Assembly: GCA_015485845.1 (NCBI GenBank)
Contig: WFSU01000167.1
Location: 1 to 11,272 of the forward strand
Source: Nitratifractor sp.
GTDB taxonomy: Bacteria; Campylobacterota; Campylobacteria; Campylobacterales; Sulfurovaceae
Length of the DNA: 11,272 nucleotides
Direction of reading: 5' to 3'
Shown here: one piece after another, positions 7,865-11,272 of the stretch
Layout: the number at the start of each line of letters is the position of its first letter
How positions within the stretch are numbered: position 1 is the first letter of the stretch
Notes under the pieces: generated by a model
Told to the model about the DNA's origin: nothing
What the model saw: the letters and a program-made list of their open reading frames with translations, nothing else
Databases searched by the model: none
Position numbers and translations under genes: made by a program

Positions 7865-9034
7865 TTAATGTAAGGGGTTTTTCCTGCGAGAACAGGCACG
7901 AGAACAGACAAAAGATGAGCTGAAAGCCCACTGAAGGTTGTACCCGCCGAGGCGACTGGCCACATCGAGCACTTCTCCGACGAAGTAAAGCCCCCGTGCC
8001 AGAGTACTCTCCATCGTCTCCGGGTCAATCTCCGCAACCGATACCCCACCCCGGGTCACTTCAGCTTTGCTGTACCCGAAGGTGCCCGCCGGAGCCATTT
8101 CATAAGCATTCAGGCTTCGCAGTCGTGCAATTTCGTCCGAGTGCAACTGCTTTGCTGCTTTGTCCTCGATCTCCAGATGCTTGAGAAACGCTTTGGCCAT
8201 CCGGCGCGGTACCGGCAGGAGCGTACTGATCTGCTTTTTACTCCCCCGAAACATTTCCCAGTCAAATCCGGGTACCCAGTCAATCGTGATCCTCCCCTTT
8301 TGCCAAAAAAGGGAAGCGTCAAGCACCGCCGGACCGCTGATTCCTTTGTGGGCAAAGAGAAGATTGCCGCTGATGGTTTTTTCGGCTACCGTAATCTCTA
8401 CCGAAGTTGAAAGGCCGCTGAGCTCCTTGAAAAACGCCTGCTCCCTCTGGAGCGTCAATCCCACGAGTGCCGGACGGGGTGGGACGATCGTATGACCGAC
8501 ACTTTCGGCGATCCGGTAACCGATGTCCGTCGCCCCCAGCCGGGGGAAGCTGATCCCCCCGGTTGCCACCACAACTCTTTTGGTTTCAAAACGTCCACAA
8601 GAAGTTTTGACACGCCAACCGCTCTCCATGCGCTCTATCCCGAGGATCTTACAGCTCGTTTTTCGCGCGATCTCTCGAGAGGCTTTTTCGAGCAGTGCCA
8701 CAATCTGTCGAGCACTCTCAGGACAAAAGTACTGCCCCTCCTTGCGGATCACCGGCTCGAGCCCCCGCTGACGTAGCCAGGCGATCAACGCTTCCGAACC
8801 AAACGCCCGCAACGCCGAAGTCACAAAGGCCGCATCCGACACGTAATCCTCCGGGGAGACGGACACATTGGTAATGTTGCATTTCCCCCCGCCGCTGACG
8901 AGGAGTTTGGCACCGAGCTGTGCATTGCCCTCGATGAGGAGTGCCGCAGACGGATCGTCAAGCTGCGCCGCCGTCATCAGACCGGCAGCACCCCCACCGA
9001 GGATGATCGTCTCATACACCTTTTCAGCACCCAT
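7865..9034 (-). CDS. FAD-dependent oxidoreductase of the HI0933/YhiN/BaiN family
   Basis: A flavoprotein of 389 residues from ATG 9032-9034. The dinucleotide-binding motif GGGAAG is at 13-18. The family-typical SGGGKCNITN follows at 47-56, and the C-terminal FAD site GEVLDVASRLGGYNLQWAFSS is the hallmark of HI0933-like proteins. Members occur in most bacteria. One, BaiN of gut clostridia, is reported in bile-acid reduction, but the general substrate is unknown and should not be assumed here. The frame is open further upstream to 9184, but that region lies inside the preceding lipoprotein gene, and the FAD motif begins a few residues after ATG 9034. ATG 9050-9052 is a possible alternative start. 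Neither has a strong ribosome site, so coupling to the overlapping upstream gene is likely. The C-terminus ends in a short basic, cysteine-containing tail. Confidence 0.92.
   Translation of the reverse strand: MGAEKVYETIILGGGAAGLMTAAQLDDPSAALLIEGNAQLGAKLLVSGGGKCNITNVSVSPEDYVSDAAFVTSALRAFGSEALIAWLRQRGLEPVIRKEGQYFCPESARQIVALLEKASREIARKTSCKILGIERMESGWRVKTSCGRFETKRVVVATGGISFPRLGATDIGYRIAESVGHTIVPPRPALVGLTLQREQAFFKELSGLSTSVEITVAEKTISGNLLFAHKGISGPAVLDASLFWQKGRITIDWVPGFDWEMFRGSKKQISTLLPVPRRMAKAFLKHLEIEDKAAKQLHSDEIARLRSLNAYEMAPAGTFGYSKAEVTRGGVSVAEIDPETMESTLARGLYFVGEVLDVASRLGGYNLQWAFSSSFVCSRACSRRKNPLH
7887..7910. repeat. 12-bp tandem duplication at the 3' end of the flavoprotein gene
   Basis: CGAGAACAGGCA (7887-7898) is followed at once by CGAGAACAGACA (7899-7910), 11 of 12 bases identical. 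It keeps the reading frame and encodes the doubled CSRA/CSRR near the C-terminus of the flavoprotein, beyond the conserved family core. Confidence 0.7.
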
Positions 9035-9470
9035 TGTCAGCGTGCCCGGCATGTGAGACAGCTTCACGGCGATCTCGCCACCCCTCGTAGATAAAAAGAT
9101 CGAGAGGGTTCTGAGGATGGACACAGTTGAACGCCACCCATTGCTCAGGATCGACGGCGGTGAGTGTGCACGTGTACGTGACACCGTCCCGCTCGATCAT
9201 CACGGCATTGCCGTCATACGTCGCAGCGCCTTCCGATTGATTTGCTTCAATACTGAGGTTGGCATCGGTATAGCACGTCTCACGGTACGTGTCAGCCGTA
9301 AACGCCCAGCTGAGATACTTCCTTTCACACGTATTGTCCATGTAGTACGTATGCCCGACCAGCAGCGCCTCAGCCGAGAGCGGCACTGCCCCGCCACTCC
9401 CGCAGCCGGAAAGCCCTATCCCGAATAGCAACCCCAATATACCGATCCACTCTTTCTTTCTTTTTTGCAC
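9024..9470 (-). CDS. Small cysteine-containing lipoprotein, function unknown
   Basis: A 148-residue product not recognised as a known family. It starts at GTG 9468-9470, preceded at 5 nt by AGGA. A basic N-terminus (QKRKK) and a hydrophobic stretch lead to the lipobox LSGC with Cys23, followed by a Gly/Ser-rich linker, so it is a likely lipoprotein. The mature part is about 125 residues with cysteines at 48, 66, 101, 116 and the very last position, 148. The spacing allows C48-C66 and C101-C116 pairs. Alternating polar and aromatic residues (TYYMDN, TYRETCY, GVTYTCTLT) suggest a small beta-sheet domain. The last 11 bp overlap the start of the flavoprotein gene. A strong candidate promoter lies just upstream. 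A cofactor-binding role is possible but not supported. Confidence 0.75.
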   Translation of the reverse strand: MQKRKKEWIGILGLLFGIGLSGCGSGGAVPLSAEALLVGHTYYMDNTCERKYLSWAFTADTYRETCYTDANLSIEANQSEGAATYDGNAVMIERDGVTYTCTLTAVDPEQWVAFNCVHPQNPLDLFIYEGWRDRREAVSHAGHADNGC

Positions 9471-9498
9471 TGGATTCCTTTATGGTTTAGAGAACCCT

Positions 9499-9507
9499 AT
9501 TATAACA
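9499..9507 (-). promoter_or_regulatory. Extended -10 promoter for the lipoprotein/flavoprotein pair
   Basis: On the minus strand this reads TGTTATAAT, a perfect extended -10 (TGnTATAAT). Transcription would begin near 9491, leaving a leader of about 20 nt before GTG 9470. The -35 region is poor, as expected for an extended -10 promoter. Confidence 0.6.
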
Positions 9508-9521
9508 TGCACAGGTTTGGT

Positions 9522-9536
9522 GGGGTTGAAAACCCC
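9522..9536 (-). terminator. Hairpin after the repeat-protein gene (weak terminator candidate)
   Basis: GGGGTT (9522-9527) and AACCCC (9531-9536) form a 6-bp stem with a 3-nt loop, 26 bp past the stop codon of the surface-protein gene and just upstream of the next promoter. The minus strand has no U-run after the stem (it continues ACCAAACC), so termination by this hairpin alone would be weak. The position between two transcription units is suggestive. Confidence 0.35.
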
Positions 9537-9562
9537 GATCCCTTATACAGGTAAACCCATGC

Positions 9563-11272
9563 TTACCAGAATCGGTTGGCGTAGATTTTCCAGTGGGAAC
9601 CATCTGAGTGCTCCCACACGGCAACAGCATTGCCGTCGGTATCTACGGCGACTTGAGGATGGTCAGCATTATTACTCATGTTTTCAATCGCCTGCGCAGT
9701 TCCCCAGGTACTGGAGCCTTCCAGTCTGCTGTTGGCATAAATACTCCTGGCACTTCCATCGTACTGCCACCAGACGACAACCGTATCCCCGGCTGTATTG
9801 GTAGAAATCTGTGCATAGTAGGGATTCCCTCCGGTAGTTGAATTGATCACATTTCTTCCGCTCCATCCACTTCCGGGAATGTAAGTATTCGAATAAACTT
9901 TTGTCGCCTGTGGTGCCCAGATCGCCGTCACGCGACCATCCCCATCAACGGTAATCTGAGGATCATCAGCATTATCCGTACTGTTTTCCAGTGGCTGCGT
10001 CGGTGTTTCCCAGCCGTTACCGTATGCATATCGATTGGCAAAAATATTACGTAGGCCACCGCTACTTTCTATCCAGACTACGTAAGCATTCCCGTCCCTG
10101 TCAACGGCCAAATGTGATCTTGAACTGCCATCCGAATCGTTTTCGACCGGTACGACAGAGCCCCATCCACCGTTTGTAGTATATCGACGCGAGAGGATGT
10201 CGGAACCGGAGCCGTTGTCTTTTGCCCAGACGACAAAAGCAAAATCGTGACCGTCGAAGGCAACCTCGGGACCTCCCAGGATATAGTTTGCACCTGAATC
10301 GATCATCGAAGCATTGCTCCATCCAGTCGTATGAGAAAACCGTGCGACATAGATCCCAAGGTGGGTTCCATCATACCCTTGGTACCATGTGGCAAACGCG
10401 TCCCCCTGTGAATCGAAAGCTACTTGGGGTGCATGGGCATTATGGTCGTTTCCGTCCAGTACATGGATGCTACCCCACGTGGAAGCCGAAGCATCATAAT
10501 ACCTCGCCATGATATCCTGATGTCCCCCACTCTGCATCTCCCAGATCACCAATATGTTGCCATCACCGTCCACTGGCACCTGTGGGTCATTCGCCGGACT
10601 GCCACCCACTGCAATTGTGTCGGATGGTGACCACGTATCGGTTGCCGCCGTGTAACGGCTGTAACGGATTTGACCCCAGGAACCATTATCTTGAACCCAG
10701 ACGGCAATGGCGTCTCCATTTGGAAGCGAAGCCACCTGGGGTTTTTTCGCATCCACCGTATTGCCGCCACTGATCAAGACGGCACTCCCCCACGCTCTGG
10801 CGATCGTCACGGTCACCGTTGCCGTGTCTTCTCCGCCGTGACCGTCCGTGGTCGTATAGTCAAAAGTCTCGGTTCCGCTGTAATTATCCGGGGGAGTGTA
10901 GGTGATCTTGCTGCTGTTGATTGTCACCGTGCCGCCGTGGTCAGGGGTGGTGAGGCTGCCCGATTTGATACTGAGGCTATCGCCGTCACTGTCGGTATCG
11001 TTGGCCAGCACATCGATCGTCACCGCCCCACCGGCACGGGTGGCCGAGGCCGTATCGTCGTGGGCTGCCGGTGTGGCATTGACGGCAACGGAAACAGTAC
11101 CGTTATCCTCACCCCCCTGTCCGTCACTGACCGTGTACTGGAATGTTTCCGTCCCGTAGTAGCTGGTCGAGGGTGTATAAATGACTTTGCCGCCGCTGAT
11201 CGTCACGGTGCCGCCGTGGTCAGGGGTGGTGAGGCTGCCTGCTTTGATACTGAGGGTATCGTTGTCCTCATC
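9563..11272 (-). CDS. Large repeat-containing surface or secreted protein, N-terminus outside window
   Basis: The frame is open from the right edge to TAA 9563-9565, giving 569 residues. The ATG at 11204-11206 is internal to a repeat and is not the real start. The first 22 residues in the window and the next 40 or so finish one Ig/cadherin-like domain. A full 93-residue domain follows, with motifs VLANDTDSDGDSL, TPDHGG, YTP and GTETFDY...DGHGGED, typical of VCBS/Big_9-type tandem domains in bacterial adhesins. From 10792 to the end there are eight W-initiated repeats of 47-53 residues resembling a beta-propeller. The protein ends exactly at IYANRFW. No type I secretion region, LPXTG, type IX sorting domain or C-terminal membrane anchor follows, so export must rely on the unseen N-terminus. 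A cell-surface or extracellular binding role is inferred. The partner is unknown. Confidence 0.85.
   Translation of the reverse strand, partial: DEDNDTLSIKAGSLTTPDHGGTVTISGGKVIYTPSTSYYGTETFQYTVSDGQGGEDNGTVSVAVNATPAAHDDTASATRAGGAVTIDVLANDTDSDGDSLSIKSGSLTTPDHGGTVTINSSKITYTPPDNYSGTETFDYTTTDGHGGEDTATVTVTIARAWGSAVLISGGNTVDAKKPQVASLPNGDAIAVWVQDNGSWGQIRYSRYTAATDTWSPSDTIAVGGSPANDPQVPVDGDGNILVIWEMQSGGHQDIMARYYDASASTWGSIHVLDGNDHNAHAPQVAFDSQGDAFATWYQGYDGTHLGIYVARFSHTTGWSNASMIDSGANYILGGPEVAFDGHDFAFVVWAKDNGSGSDILSRRYTTNGGWGSVVPVENDSDGSSRSHLAVDRDGNAYVVWIESSGGLRNIFANRYAYGNGWETPTQPLENSTDNADDPQITVDGDGRVTAIWAPQATKVYSNTYIPGSGWSGRNVINSTTGGNPYYAQISTNTAGDTVVVWWQYDGSARSIYANSRLEGSSTWGTAQAIENMSNNADHPQVAVDTDGNAVAVWEHSDGSHWKIYANRFW
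9566..10792 (-). repeat. Eight W-initiated repeats (putative beta-propeller)
   Basis: Units of 53, 52, 52, 52, 51, 49, 53 and 47 residues each begin with Trp (mostly WG or WS). The approximate pattern is W-G-x-x-x-x-I-(E/D)-N near the start, then PQVAVDxDGNAxAVW in the middle, then D-G-x-x-x-x-IYANRY at the end. The middle loop is DGDGN, DRDGN, DGDGR or DTDGN in four units and degenerate in the others. The array ends on a Trp that would begin a ninth unit. Units 6 and 8 look most alike and share related DNA at about 9655-9690 and 9958-9993, 303 bp apart, hinting at a two-unit duplication. Confidence 0.8.
10929..11272 (-). repeat. 93-codon Ig-like domain repeat with a 32-bp perfect match
   Basis: Positions 10929-10960 and 11208-11239 are identical over 32 bp, with an offset of 279 bp, exactly 93 codons. 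Similarity continues with scattered mismatches to 10993 and 11272. The shared part encodes LSIKxGSLTTPDHGGTV. Other parts of the two domains have diverged much more at the DNA level. More copies probably lie past the window edge. Confidence 0.85.

Noticed and set aside
7865..9034. Assigning a bile-acid reductase role from the BaiN name
   Set aside because: The family is widespread in organisms without bile-acid metabolism, and nothing nearby supports that pathway.
9035..9184. A 50-residue N-terminal extension of the flavoprotein
   Set aside because: It lies inside the lipoprotein gene in another frame, and the FAD-binding motif starts just after ATG 9034, as usual for this family.
9600..10780. 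Regularly spaced similar DNA that might suggest a CRISPR array
   Set aside because: The spacing of about 150 bp matches protein repeats in a continuous reading frame. The repeats are degenerate and there are no short spacers.
11204..11206. ATG as the start of the repeat protein
   Set aside because: The same frame continues upstream to the window edge and encodes the earlier part of the same Ig-like repeat.

Overview
The window most likely comes from a member of the Campylobacterota (formerly Epsilonproteobacteria). Three things point there. RecO has the short form of about 205 residues seen in Campylobacter and Helicobacter. MurF begins with a block of membrane helices. An alpha/beta hydrolase lies directly upstream of murF, an arrangement I recall from Campylobacter. 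Base composition looks like slightly over 50% G+C by eye, which is high for that phylum, so a higher-GC lineage (Hydrogenimonas-like, for example) is a guess and not a demonstrated placement.

Layout, left to right. Positions 1-3625 (minus strand) hold most of gltB, the glutamate synthase large subunit, with its C-terminal end cut off by the window edge. A 99-bp divergent spacer separates it from recO (3725-4342, plus strand), the only plus-strand gene. RecO converges on murF across 53 bp that contain a small hairpin and a degenerate 7-bp tandem repeat.

Positions 4396-9470 are all minus strand. In transcription order they are: a small cysteine-containing lipoprotein (9470-9024); an HI0933/BaiN-type flavoprotein that overlaps it by 11 bp (9034-7865); then, after a 75-bp gap with a TATAAT box, an L,D-transpeptidase lipoprotein (7789-6554), an alpha/beta hydrolase (6550-5834) and murF (5805-4396). 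The last three are tightly packed and form a probable cell-wall operon. MurF completes the pentapeptide precursor and the L,D-transpeptidase acts on finished peptidoglycan outside the inner membrane. The role of the hydrolase between them is unknown.

Positions 9563-11272 (minus strand) hold the 3' part of a large surface or secreted protein gene: tandem Ig/cadherin-like repeats of 93 residues, followed by eight W-initiated repeats of about 51 residues that look like a beta-propeller and run to the last residue. Its N-terminus is outside the window.

No RNA genes, CRISPR array, insertion sequence or phage genes were seen. No stretch over 300 bases lacks a gene. Most of the window is core metabolism, recombination and cell wall. 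The least ordinary parts are the repeat protein at the right edge and the hydrolase and lipoprotein of unknown role. I found no clear evidence of a wholly new multi-gene system.
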